A DNA stretch of 64,000 nt, taken from contig CM076999.1 in the NCBI GenBank assembly GCA_039090855.1, forward strand, positions 118,481,072 through 118,545,071. Direction: 5' to 3'. Of this stretch, positions 1 to 10,398 are shown in pieces. The notes beneath the pieces were generated by a model, which did no database searches, was not told where the DNA came from, and saw only the letters and a program-made list of their open reading frames with translations. Within the stretch, counting starts at the first letter, position 1. Each line of letters begins with the position of its first letter. The DNA comes from Macrothele yani. Lineage: Eukaryota > Arthropoda > Arachnida > Araneae > Macrothelidae. The position numbers were made by a program, and so were the translations under genes.

Positions 1-1711
1 TGTAGTCAACTATTCCCATGCACCCTGGGTGCAGGGAGATTCTATATCAGACTCCTTCAGTGAAGAAAATGCATGCTAGAAAGAAGGGTCATGCACAGTT
101 TGCAGGAAAGTTTCCATGCACTGCTGTGAGTCGAACTGCTATACCACAAACCAAGGTCGCTGGGAATATGCTACTCAAACAACTTTCATTACAGTGTCAC
201 ATGAGATGGATGACATCACATCTCCACTCTCCATGGCAGGAAGTATTGTCATTGCAACTGGATGCAGCAGGGAGCTGGAACAAAGTAACCTTTATTATAA
301 GTGACACAATCAATCCAAACATTTCAACCGATTTTTTTTCATTGGAAGAAAAAAATTCCAGGGCCTTTCACAAAAATATGAAAAATCAAGGACTTTCCAG
401 TCCTGGAAACAAGGAAATAAAATTTCAGGACTTTTCTAGAATTCCAGGGGTTGTGCAAACCTTGAAAACATTAGCACAATATGAAAAGGAGGATTGCAGT
501 GAACTGACTTTTATCAAAAAGGAAAACATTTTCCGCATTGTATTTCACAGATATCAATTTGAAAACCCCCTTTAATGTAAGAATAGAACATGGACTTTAT
601 TTTTTATGTAGAATCTATTACACGAGAGCATAAACATTCCTCGTCACATCCCAATGTGTTTGTTTATGATTAAAATGCCGTTTAAAACACCTTTCTCGTA
701 GACTTTACTCAGATTAAAATGATTAAATTGTATTTTAACTAGAAGAGCTTTCAATTATTCTTCATATATATATATATACACATACACATAAAAAAGAACT
801 ATTGTCGATAGATAAGAATTTTTTTATTATAATTTCATTTTATTTATTTGGTGAAGGCTTAATTCAGTGGTTTCTCTTTTCATATTTCTTTCTTTTACCA
901 CACTGAATTTCATACATCTTAATAAACATCTCAGTTTTAATGAATGGAATGCATGATGTTTTTCATTAACTACGTACGAGGAAACAGTTCTTTTTAACTT
1001 AAGACATCATTTTGATTTAATTTTCCCCTTGTCTACATACAAAATATCTCCTTTCAACAAATGTCCTTCACTATAATCTGCTCTGTTTGTATATGATTTG
1101 GTTTTAATCACTAGATAGTTGATTTTCTTACAAGTTTGGGGAACAATGAGAAGTCATATGGGGTAGACAAAAATAAATTTCTGTGACATAAGAAAAAGTA
1201 TCTTTTTTTATGAAATACCTGATGAAGAATCATGTGTAAGGAAAATGTTTAAGCGAAGGAACAAAAAAAAAGGTGAGTAGATTTAAGTTGTGCCTCTTGT
1301 TGGCGCATGGTGAAAATTCTCACATTGATAAGAATGATATCACCTCAATAGATTTTCATGGTTGGCATAGTAAATTCAAATTAGGAAAAAAAAAAAGTTT
1401 GCATAAAACACTCTCTTCTTTCATGCCTTACTATATATATGAGAGCAGAAATTTCGAAATTTTTTCCTATGTTGGTCACTGCATGCAAAAGTGAGGCATG
1501 TGTTGATGAAGATACCCCTTTTCTTTAAGTGGTTAATCAAATAATTTTTTCCATAGAACTCAGCAAGGCACCTGTAACTCAGACTAGGAAATGTAAGCTC
1601 TGAAGACTTTAGGATGAAAACAGTGTGTGTTTGATTAGTTGGGAATTTTGGCAAGTCTTTCAAACTAACATATTTTTTGAAAGTGATTGTACTAAAAACT
1701 CATAAGAATTT
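1..1711. other. AT-rich spacer with one unassigned open frame
   Basis: No feature can be firmly supported here. An open frame of 185 codons (18-575, plus strand) exists, but its protein shows no domain I recognise. Its second half overlaps repeats of the type ggactttcc / aaattccagg (about 350-445), which look like decayed transposon end sequence. A short AT microsatellite lies at about 765-785 and A or T runs are frequent. I do not call a gene. Confidence 0.4.
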
Positions 1712-2363
1712 AAACATATAAAACGAGCGAAACACACAGAGTCACGTACAGTAAAAGGTTCGTTTAGCGGTAGCTTTCGGTCATCCTACGACCTTGATCA
1801 CCTGCGATCGACTGGTTGGGCTGGTAGCCAGAACTACAATTTGAAGTTGGGGTGTTGGAACTATTGCCAGATTTTAGAAGAGAGATAAAAATAAATGGGA
1901 TTTGGTGAGGGGTCTCTGAATTGCAGTTTTTGGTGAACAAAATTTCAATGCTCTCTTGAAAACGTAGAGATGCCTTGTTGATGAAAGGGGCAATTTTTTT
2001 GGTTTCTTTACAAATGACAGCTTTATCTGCACTAACCCTTGAAGACACCTCTGCAGTTCCCATTTGGAAAGAAACCAAAAAAGTTGCCCCTTTCATCAAC
2101 AAGGCATCTCTGCATTTTCAAGAAAGCATTGAAATTTTGTTCACCAAAAACTGCAATTCAGAGACCCTTCACCAAATCCCATTTATTTGGACCTCTCTTT
2201 GAAAATCTGGCAATAGTTCCAACACCCCAACTTCAAATTATAGTTCTGGCAACCAGCCCAACCAGTTGATCGCGGGTGATCAAGGTCATAGGATGACCGA
2301 AGGCTACCATTAAACGAACCTTTTACTGTACGTGACTGTGTGTTTTGCTCGTTTTATATGTTT
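1712..2363. repeat. Fold-back inverted repeat, two ~300-bp arms
   Basis: The left arm (about 1712-2009) is repeated in reverse complement at about 2068-2363, with a spacer of roughly 58 bp. The outermost pairing is aaacatataaaacgagc against its reverse complement at 2347-2363. Arm identity is high but not perfect, by eye nearly 90%. Because of the symmetry, the same peptide reads out on both strands (for example KETKK.APFINKAS at 1764-2102 minus and 1975-2202 plus). I do not recognise that peptide. A fold-back or palindromic MITE is the simplest reading; no clear target duplication was found. Confidence 0.75.
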
Positions 2364-3010
2364 ACATGTTATTGTTACGTGATGCCTGAGTTTTAAACTC
2401 ATAAGAATGCTCGAACCATTGAACAAGCATGTTTTTACATAGTCCGCTTTAAGCCAAGTCCATCGTATTTAAAATAATCCATATGCTCTCCATGGAAATA
2501 AACATTAAGTGGTTCAAATTCATAGTCAACAGATAATATTCTTAGTAAATGTAAGCTTAAAAAATGTTCTTACATTTTATACGGACCGGAAAAAAAAAAA
2601 AAAAAAAAAGGAAAGAAAAACTAACCTTGTGTAAAATGATTAATCAAAAATATTGACCTGATGTAACCAGATTTTGTGTTTTAGAAAAAACAAAGTTTTA
2701 AAATAATGACATTTAGTAAAACTTCACTTTTAAAGAAATTCATCTTGAACATATTTGCATTTCCCATGTTATTCTATGGAATTTTTGTGGTTTTGTGAAA
2801 TCAAAAATATAAAAAATTGTCATCTTAGTTAAAACAACAAAAACCATTTTTTTTATTTTTTGGTTCTTGCTAGAATTTTAAAATGATCAGAACTAACCTC
2901 ATATAAAACATGATCAAATCAAAAACATCCTGTTGAAAATTTAATGAAAATGTGTAGGACACTCACAATACTGAACATAATGTATTATTTTGCACATTTC
3001 TGCTGTGTTA
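2364..3010. other. AT-rich spacer
   Basis: No gene or repeat boundary is visible. It holds a run of about 19 A at 2590-2609 and several short A/T runs. The sequence ends at the TA dinucleotide that flanks the Tc1-type element. Confidence 0.5.
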
Positions 3011-3012
3011 TA

Positions 3013-4232
3013 CACTGAAGAGCAATTGAATTAGAGACAGCTGGCATTATGCAAATGTGGCGCTGTGGACGGCCCTGTAAACGGAAACGACATGACGTAT
3101 GCAGCAATCCGACAATATAAGGAGTGATGCGAGGGGAATCAGTTGGAGTTGGACGCAGTATGGGTAAGACAAAGGATCTAAGCGCATTTGATCGTGGGCA
3201 AATTGTCGGGGCCTGACGAATGGGTCACTCTATCTCGGAAGTCGTTCAGGCACTGGGATTTTCACGAGCCACTGTGTCACGGGTGCATCATGAGTACATT
3301 GAATCCGGTAAAACCATCCCTGCAAGGGCCAACTGCCGTGGACAACAGCGTGTAGATGAGCGGCGTCATCGTTGGCTAGCTCGCTTTGTAACAGAGGACA
3401 GACGGGCCACAGTGCAAGAAATCACTCAGCAATTTAACGCTGGTGCACAAAAACGTGTAAGCAGCCACACCATCCAGAACCATCTCCTCGCTATGGGGTA
3501 CAGAAGCCATCCTCCCACGAGGGTACCGCAGCTGACCGCACATCACAGGGTGCAAAGATTAGCATGGGCACGGGAACATCGCCACTGGACCCTAGACATG
3601 TAGAAAATTTTTGCCTGGACTGATGAGTCGAGATTCACGTTGGTACATGCGGATGGCAGGATACGAGTACGGCGCAAACCACATGAAGCGATGGATCCTT
3701 CTTGACAGCAGGATACTCTTCAAGCTGGTGGGGGTGGCATTCTCGTCTGGGGACCGTTTACGTGGACTGAAATGGGACCCCTGGTACGTGTGACATCGTC
3801 CCTCACAGGTCAACGTTACCGGGATATCCTGGACGACCATTTGCTTCCGTTTGTGCATCTTCAACATCCCGCTGGGGACCTCATCCTGCAACAAGACAAT
3901 GCACCGTGCCATCGCTCCCGAATTGTATCCGAATGGTTGGATGAACACTCCACCGACGTGACCTTGCTTCCTTGGCCAACTAGGTCACCTGACCTAAATC
4001 CCATCGAGCACATCTGGAATGCCATCGAGAGAGATGTTCGAGACTCTGACCCCCCTCCATCAAATCTTCGTGAACTGTGGGAGCTTGTTCAGGGGTCGTG
4101 GATCCGTATGGCTTCCCAACGCTTCCGGTGTCTTGTCGAGTCCATGCCGAGACGAATCGCCGCCGTCATCAGGGCAAAATGTGGTGCTACACGTTACTAG
4201 ACAGGTATCTCTAATTCAATTGCTCTTCAGTG
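3013..4232 (+). mobile_element. Tc1/mariner-superfamily element, DD36E spacing
   Basis: A 1220-bp element is bounded by terminal inverted repeats starting CACTGAAGAGCAATTGAATT at 3013 and ending with their reverse complement at 4232. TA dinucleotides flank it at 3011-3012 and 4233-4234, the TA target duplication of this superfamily. The only coding content is a broken transposase. Counting from the second catalytic Asp (QQDNAPCH) to the Glu in NPIEHIW gives 36 residues. This differs from the usual 34 of Tc1 and matches the DD36E group described as Incomer. Family placement rests on that count and on overall similarity, not on a database search. Confidence 0.88.
3160..4200 (+). pseudogene. Broken Tc1-type transposase (DD36E)
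   Basis: One continuous reading frame starts at ATG 3160 (MGKTKDLSAFDRGQIVGA) and ends at 4200, but it contains three stops. They are a TGA after VGA near 3216, a TAG after TLDM near 3601 where families of this type normally have Trp, and a TGA in the region after EAMDPS near 3703. The N-terminal part holds the helix-turn-helix DNA-binding region (SISEVVQALGFSRATVSRV). The catalytic residues are all visible: Asp in TDESRF, Asp in QQDNAPCH and Glu in PIEHIW. The C-terminus CGATRY is intact. It would have been a cut-and-paste transposase of about 345 residues. It is now inactive. Confidence 0.88.
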
Positions 4233-4283
4233 TATATACATCTTGACACACAGAGAAATTAAAAGATTTCAATATCCATGTTG
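4233..4283. other. Flank carrying the left SINE target duplication
   Basis: Short stretch between the Tc1-type element and the SINE. Its last 13 bases, aatatccatgttg (4271-4283), are repeated exactly at 4512-4524 and mark the SINE insertion site. Confidence 0.8.
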
Positions 4284-4511
4284 ATTGATTTTTTTTTTTT
4301 TTGATTGGAGGTTTAACGACCACCGTGAGCAACTCAATGGGCTATAAGCAGTCGCCCGTCCCTAATTTAGGGTCACTGGTTCCAGGAAAGGAGAGAGCCA
4401 GTGCCGTAAGACAAACACAACATCCATGCCTGACCGGGATTCGAACCCGGACCCCTTACGGACGAATGATCAGAGGCCAACGCCTTAGACCACTGCGCCA
4501 CCGGGGCGGCG
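4284..4511 (-). mobile_element. tRNA-derived SINE, copy 1
   Basis: Read on the minus strand the element starts at 4511 with a tRNA-like head. It carries an RNA polymerase III A box (TGGCGCAGTGG, about 4490-4500) and a perfect B box (GGTTCGAATCC, about 4437-4447). A ~130-bp body and a poly-T/poly-A tail (4284-4302) follow. It is flanked by perfect 13-bp direct repeats aatatccatgttg at 4271-4283 and 4512-4524, proof of retroposition. The head resembles a class II tRNA (Ser/Leu type), but the assignment is uncertain. Related copies lie at 30199-30419 and 37863-38085, and a fragment at 6195-6320. Being perfectly flanked, this copy looks fairly young. Confidence 0.93.
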
Positions 4512-4524
4512 AATATCCATGTTG

Positions 4525-5452
4525 TATGTCTAGAGAAAGTTTGGTAGGAATGAATTGGAAAAATAAAAATGTATGAATAGAAATAGAAGTCTTACAAAAA
4601 AAGGAATGCTGGTATAAACGAGTAGGCAGAGTAACAGAATGTAGACGTACATGCGTACGCCGTACATGGATAGTTTCCAAATTATTAGCAGATTTTACAG
4701 ATAATTTTTGCTTGTAAATTAAAAAAAAATAAAATGTTATTTACAGCAATTAAAACAGTTACTCAATATATTAATCTTTACTCAGATTAATATATTTAAT
4801 TCTATTTTAACTTGAAAAACTTTCAATTTTTTTCACATCTTCTGAGTTCATTTGTTCTTACAGACGTTTCTAGCCTCTAGATTTTATTAAAGCCTGTTAG
4901 AAAGAATTTAAACTTTATTGCCAGGTTCCTCTTGCATTTTCCCATAATTAAATTAAATTTTTTTCCTTATGTATTTTGTAAGTGTACCATTTTTGAATTA
5001 AGTTGTTGAAAATGCTATTTATAAATTTTGAAGGTTCATTAACGTAACTGTTTTTCTGGGTATAAATACTTTCATTAATTAGTCTCTTGTTTTTATGAGG
5101 TTCATAGTCCAATCTTTTAATATTTTGCCATAAAGGTCCATTTCACACACATTGCTTCATGTTCAGCTGTAATGTACTTATTTTGTCCTCACTGGAATCT
5201 GTAATGTTCTAATAATTATTTATTTTATTATTTTTTTCTTTAAATTATTCTACTGTTATCGTGTGATTTTCCGGTTAGCAGCAAGTTTTCTGCTTCAGTG
5301 GTTGTGTACGCAGATACATTTTGTTTTTATACAACTCTTTAAATTAATTTATACAAACTCGGAAATTATTCTTTGCAATCCCACCCGCTCCACAGCCTTG
5401 GATAAATATAGTCAATGCAAATATGGAAGACAAAATATGCTTGTATACATAC
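4525..5452. other. AT-rich spacer, probable intron sequence if the exon at 5453-5705 is real
   Basis: No repeat or coding signal is evident. On the minus strand this stretch lies downstream of the donor-like GTATGT of the candidate exon and would be intronic. Confidence 0.4.
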
Positions 5453-5705
5453 CAACTCCTATAACATTGACATCTTCATCAAGATGAACAGGCGTAGGCT
5501 GAGCCATGATAACTCCTCCAGGACTTGGACGGAAATAGGAGCTAACGTTGCCCATGTTTTCAGTAGTAGAAATATAGCTGTCGTAGGAGGTAGGAGTAAC
5601 AGCTCGTGGATCGCGCTGAGGTATGTGTTGCAGATGAGTGAGAGATGGCGAACGCACCAGAATGGCTTTACTTCCAAACGGAGAATCATCGGGGAGACTC
5701 TTCTC
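5453..5705 (-). CDS. Candidate internal coding exon of an unidentified host gene
   Basis: On the minus strand a 253-bp open stretch is preceded by a good 3' splice site (pyrimidine-rich tttttgttcctag, AG at 5706-5707). It is followed by a good 5' splice site (GTTG|GTATGT, GT at 5451-5452). Between them one frame is open for 84 codons, starting in phase 0 with EKSLPDDSPFGSKAILV and ending VHLDEDVNVIGV plus one base. The peptide is rich in Ser, Pro, Thr and Tyr (SYDSYISTTE, SSYFRPSPGG), as in an intracellular receptor or adaptor tail. I do not recognise the family. It differs from the surrounding repeats in having balanced base composition and no internal repetition. A neighbouring exon was not found. 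Confidence 0.45.
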
Positions 5706-5979
5706 CTAGGAACAAAAATGGTAAATGATACGTTAGACATTCATCTTTTACTTAGATCAATGTAAAAACACTATATGATGCACCTAAACACATTCTTTCC
5801 TTTTGAGTAACATAATAGAATTAACTGAAAAGATTCGTACATAGTTTGGCAAAGTAAGATTTAAGCACCATTCAAGAGTTCTAAAACTATTTTAATGATC
5901 ATCATCATTATTATCATTTCATAGTCCTGACTGGACCACTGGGTACTTCATAAGAAATTGATCTAGTGAATTTTTTTCG
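5706..5979. other. Spacer between candidate exon and minisatellite
   Basis: Non-coding by eye. It holds a short imperfect (ATC)n/(ATT)n run at about 5896-5925. Confidence 0.4.
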
Positions 5980-6194
5980 TTCAATTTTATACTGGCATCT
6001 TGAAGGCAGATCAGAGTTTATTGCTGCCATCCACTTCCTGATGTTTCATTTTATCTTGGCATCTTCAAGATACCTCAGAGATCATTGCACCCACCCACTT
6101 TCTGATGTTCAATTTCTTCCTTGCAATTTTAAGACAGCTCAGGCCGAAGTGGTGCAACTTGAAGACAGCTTCCCCAGTGGCAATGTGGTATAAG

Positions 6195-6320
6195 TGCTGT
6201 TGTGTTTGTCTTATGGCACTGGCTCCCTCTCTTCCCTGGAACCAGTGGCCTGAAATTAGGGATGAGTGACTGCTTATAGCCCATCGAGTTGCTCATGCTG
6301 AACACTAAACCCTCAAACAA
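6195..6320 (+). mobile_element. SINE body fragment inside the minisatellite
   Basis: The sequence tgttgtgtttgtcttatggc through gactgcttatagcccatcg to the Ala-rich tail matches the body of SINE copy 1 in reverse orientation, with several substitutions. The tRNA head with its A and B boxes is missing, and no target duplication is clear. It is an older, truncated copy, and the repeat array continues on both sides of it. Confidence 0.8.
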
Positions 6321-6746
6321 AAAGAAATGACAGCTTGGAGATAATCACTCCCATCAGTCCAATTTTGTCCTGGCATCTTGAAACAACTTGGAGATCATTG
6401 CTCCCATCCACTTCCCAATGTTCAGTTCTAACCTAGTATCTGTGAGAAAGCACAGAGATAATTGTTTCCATCTATTTTCTGATGTTCAATTTTATCCTGG
6501 CATCTGTTTCCATCCACTTACTGATGTTGCTCAATTTCATCCTAGCACCTTGAAAACTGCTCAGAGATAATTGTTCTCATCTACTTCCTGATGTTCAATT
6601 TTATCCTGGCATCTGTTTCCATCCACTTACTGATGTTGCTCAATTTCATCCTAGCACCTTGAAAACTGCTCAGAGATAATTATTGTTCCCATCTACTTCC
6701 TGATGTTCAATTTTATCCTGGCTACTTGGAGATAGTTGCCTGGTTC

Positions 6747-6833
6747 ACTTCCTGGTGTTCAATTTCATGCTGAAGACAGCGTGCAGACAATTGCAACATG
6801 CTGTCTTTGGCATGAAATTGAACACCAGGAAGT
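6747..6833. repeat. Local inverted repeat within the minisatellite
   Basis: acttcctggtgttcaatttc at 6747 onward pairs with its reverse complement ending at 6833, and gacagc/gctgtc extends the arm. Arms are about 34 bp with a 19-bp loop. It appears to be one array unit duplicated in inverted orientation. Confidence 0.8.
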
Positions 6834-7618
6834 AAACCTGGTGTTCAATTTCATGCACCACTTGCTGATGTTGCTAAATTACATCCTGGCATCTTGAAGA
6901 CTACTCAGAGATCATTCTTCCCATCTACTTCCTGATTTTCAATTCTATCCTGGCAACTGTAAGCAGCAGCACAGAGATCATTGCTCATATCCACTTCCTG
7001 TTGTTCAATTTTATCCTGGCATCTTGAAGATTACTCTGAGATAGTTGCCTCGTTCACTTCCTAGTGTTCAATTTCATCCTGAAGACAGCTCAAAATTGCA
7101 ACCATCCACTTACTGATGTTGCTCAATTTTATCCTGGCATCTGTAAGACAGCACAGAGATCATTGCTCATATCCACTTCCTCTTGTTTAATTTTACCTGG
7201 CATCTTGAAGACTACTCGGAGATAGCTGCCCCGTTCACTTCCTGGTGTTCAGTTTCATCCTGAAGGCTGCTAAAAGATAATTTAAATTACAACCATTCAT
7301 TTCTTGATGTTGCCCAATTACATCCTGGCATCTTGGAGCAAATTGGAGATTGTTGTACCCATACAGTTCCTAATGCTATTTGATTTTACCCTGGCATCCT
7401 GAAAAAGCTGGAAGATCACTGCTTCCATCCACTTCCCGATGCTGTTGTCCCATCAGATTTCAAATCGACATCTTTGTCTTTGACCAGGAGTGAGTCCTTG
7501 AACAGTTTCACACCTGTGTAATGATATCAACACCTCGTTGAACCCATTCAAAATCAAACCAATACTGTTTTGAAGGCCCAATATACTATTAGACAAATGT
7601 TCCTAATAATTTGCTATA

Positions 7619-8050
7619 TGAGGTGTGACAATTTAATTCCCAGAATGGTTGTGTAGTGTTACCCTTGTGGTGATGCGGGCAGAAGCACGTGCATATGCTT
7701 GTCTGGACATGTTTTAAGTAGTGCATGGATTAACCACAGACCAGTTGCGAAAGCACTGCAAGTCTGTGTGTGAGTTTTGAGGTAAAAACAAACGATAGAA
7801 ATTGAGAGCAGCACATTAACATCAAATTCTGCGTGAAGATCTGTAAAAGTGCTACTGAAAAGTTACAGCTATTGAAAGTGGTGTATGGTGAAGATGCTAT
7901 GATAAAGTCAAGTGTCTTCGACTGGTACAAGAGCCGAAAAAAGCATGCACGTTACGCTCGCAGTTCAAGACCATGCTTGTATGTTTTTTCAATCACAAGA
8001 GAATAGTTCATCACGAATACATTGAGCAGGGACAAACGGTCAACAAAGTG
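7619..8050 (+). pseudogene. 5' half of a mariner element (N-terminal transposase remnant)
   Basis: The sequence opens with a terminal repeat (TGAGGTGTGACAATTTAATT at 7619) preceded by TA at 7617-7618. From about 7795 the decayed transposase reads INIKFCVKICKSATEKLQLL, KVVYGEDAMIKSSVFDWYK and, after a jump, VHHEYIEQGQTVNK, which ends near 8048. The start codon has become ATA, a base is gained near the start, and the central part including the first catalytic Asp is deleted. The matching C-terminal half of the same family with the other terminal repeat lies at 12837-13275. Confidence 0.8.
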
Positions 8051-9630
8051 TTGCCGCAGAAGTATTTCGTATTTTGGGCCACATTGTTTTGGCAGTTTAA
8101 TTAATTACAAGGACAAGGCGTAATTTACTTTTCATTTTTTTTTAATCCAAATTATATTTTTCTTTGCTTTTTTTCCTGCCCTACTAATTCCCTTATTGGA
8201 GCATAAAGCCCAGGTGGCCAAGGCCGTTTATGTAGTTTCCCTCTGACACTCGTGGGAATGACCAAGGGATTTCTCTTCTTTTCACTCTCGTGAGAAGAAG
8301 CACGGCATTAATGAAATTTATGAAATGCCCATCCCCAGTGCTACCGTTGCTGGTGGACAAACCCTCCTGGTATCTCACAAATGCACTTTGCAAAGTCGGA
8401 ATCCCAGTCAGATGAATAGGCAAGTTGACGTTTTACGACCATCTCCATTAGAAGTGGGCACCAGCAAAAGTCGTAAAATACACTGCGGTGTCACAAGAAA
8501 GTCATAACTCTGTAATAGGTGAGCCACCATAATCTTTCGCTATTCAACAGGCCCAAAAAAATATGTCCCACTCACGGTGTATGACAGTCAGGTGGTACGA
8601 CTCTGGAAACATAAATCGCTCGTTAATGTCACTTGTCACCAGATGGCGCGACCGACGCATGGGCCGATGAATGGACACAACTTATGCTTTCTTATGGGAG
8701 AAAGGGGCAGAAGTATTTGTGTTTTAAGAATGCTGTTTTGCTGGGAATCGAAACAACAAAACTTGAAACGCTTTGTAAACACGCACTTTTGTGCCTGCGA
8801 GGCGAGATGTCGTTAATTATAGCGATATATATGCATATTTATGTTTGATAATCCCACTGATTAGTAGGCACGTATTGCATATCATGTTTCCATACCTTTA
8901 TGTAGAAAAATTTCATTTTTCGTACATAGAGCAGCAAGTTTAAAGTGGCGCTCAATAGTTTTTTTCCATCGTAAAATAGCTTTTTTTTAATTACAGAAAA
9001 AAAAAACCGAAATGTTTATTTATGGGTGATTGCTATGGTTTCATGCGGGACACCATTTGTACATTTAAAAATGGCAGTTCGCATGTGTAACGTAAAGAAC
9101 TAACACTGCCAGAGTTCTGTTGACATCAAAGGACAAATTAGTGATCGTCTTTCATCTTCTGGGGCTTTAAAAGTTGACACACGTTCTTTACGTGTCGAAT
9201 AATCTGTCTGATAGTTTGACACAAAACGCTTTTGTCCCATATCAAAAACGTAAGAACAACTGATTCTAGTCCGACACATAGCTGCATTATAAATTTTAGT
9301 CTCCTAAATTAAAAAGAGTTGACATGCTTTAACTTCTATAGAGAAACTTCAACGTTTCTGGAATTTCAATACCACAAAACTGTGTAATATAATTAATAAA
9401 AAATACTTGTGATAAACACAGATTTAGCACTGATGAAATCATAAACGCTAAGTATTCCTATGATAATTAGAGTAAACCATCGGCCCACAACTCCTGCACG
9501 CCGCCTGGCGAGCTATGATATTAATGATAACTGTTAACTAAATGGGGAGTTGTATCACCTGACTATCATACACAGTGGTCCCACTTAAAGTACGGAAACT
9601 GTCACCTACCCATAACGCCAGCTGTTAGTA
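8051..9630. other. Unassigned non-coding stretch
   Basis: A 76-codon open frame on the minus strand (8193-8423) shows no domain. The surrounding sequence (about 8190-8480), with its cccacgagtgtcagagggaa segment on the minus strand, has the look of a dispersed repeat, but I could not define its ends. The rest to 9630 holds only A/T runs. Confidence 0.4.
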
Positions 9631-9790
9631 GCGGGTAGCTGAGTGGCTCAGAGGCCAACCAGTAATCACTAGGATCAAGCACTGGTCAACTCAGCTGACC
9701 AGTCCAGGCCCCAGGTGGAAAACTCCTAGAGGGCTGAGGGCACGCCCCCTACCACATGGGAAATTAAAGGGACTGGGATATATACACAGA
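9631..9790 (+). mobile_element. Possible tRNA-derived SINE relic
   Basis: The head gcgggtagctgagtggctca contains a reasonable A box (TAGCTGAGTGG). About 45 bp on, GGATCAAGCAC is a weak B box. A ~100-bp tail of unrelated sequence follows. No target duplication was found. It could equally be an old tRNA pseudogene or chance. Confidence 0.35.
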
Positions 9791-10035
9791 TATAGCATAA
9801 GCACGATATAGAAATATATAATGTAACTTTATAAGGTAGTCAGGAGCAGGCATAGATATAGATATGTCCGGAGTTGAGATAAGATATACAGAATCGAGAG
9901 TCTTTGGTAGGCAGTTCAAGCCAATGGAGCAAAGTTCTTAGTTAAAAATACCAGAAGAAGCCAACCCGACCACCTCTGAGGGATCCCAATGAGCACCAGC
10001 GCACCAGACGTACACTGTTTAAAATTTCAGTTGAA

Positions 10036-10175
10036 CGTTGCACCCCAATATTGTGCAGTATCTGACACTTACACCATGATCTAGTGCAATTTTCACACTT
10101 GCACCAAGATTTCGTGCAAATTACCAAATGCAGTCAGAGCTGTGTTACCTTGCACCAAATTTTGGGGCAGCGAAG
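10036..10175. repeat. Degenerate palindromic motif array, left block
   Basis: The motif ttgcaccaaNattttgNtgca and close variants recur about four times, each roughly palindromic around a TTGCACC/GGTGCAA core. The same motif family forms a longer block at 12105-12425 on the other side of the Tc1 element. Confidence 0.55.
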
Positions 10176-10398
10176 GAAACTGCGCATGTGTCTTCATCAT
10201 CAAGTCATCCGAAGGAGACAGATGCTGTATTGTGCCGCAATGTTAGTTTTGTCGTCACAATGAGTGCGAGTTTGGAAAATTTTAAAGAAGTGTTCACTCA
10301 AATTAATAAGGTAAGTGATGAAAATAATTTTTGTAGCACATATATGTCTGGTGTTCCTGACATAATTATTTTCATGTTGAACTTCCTGATGTTATATA

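Larger units (their letters stand above)
5980..7443. repeat. Degenerate ~64-67-bp minisatellite array
   Basis: The motif ttcaattttatcctggcatc, then a variant of ttgaagacagctcagagatc, then a variant of atccacttcctgatg, recurs about twenty times across 1.46 kb with many substitutions and small indels. A higher-order duplication of about 120 bp is visible at about 6480-6710. The array is interrupted by a SINE fragment (6195-6320) and contains a local inverted repeat (6747-6833). No open frame persists through it, so I treat it as non-coding tandem DNA. Confidence 0.85.

Noticed and set aside
18..575. 185-codon protein-coding gene
   Set aside because: No domain, half of it overlaps transposon-end-like repeats, and no splice or promoter context supports it.
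4437..4500. Functional tRNA gene
   Set aside because: A and B boxes are good, but the unit is followed by a SINE body and tail, is flanked by target duplications and occurs in several copies; it is a SINE head.
8193..8423. 76-codon minus-strand gene
   Set aside because: Sequence looks like part of a dispersed repeat and has no start context or domain; kept only as a note in the spacer.
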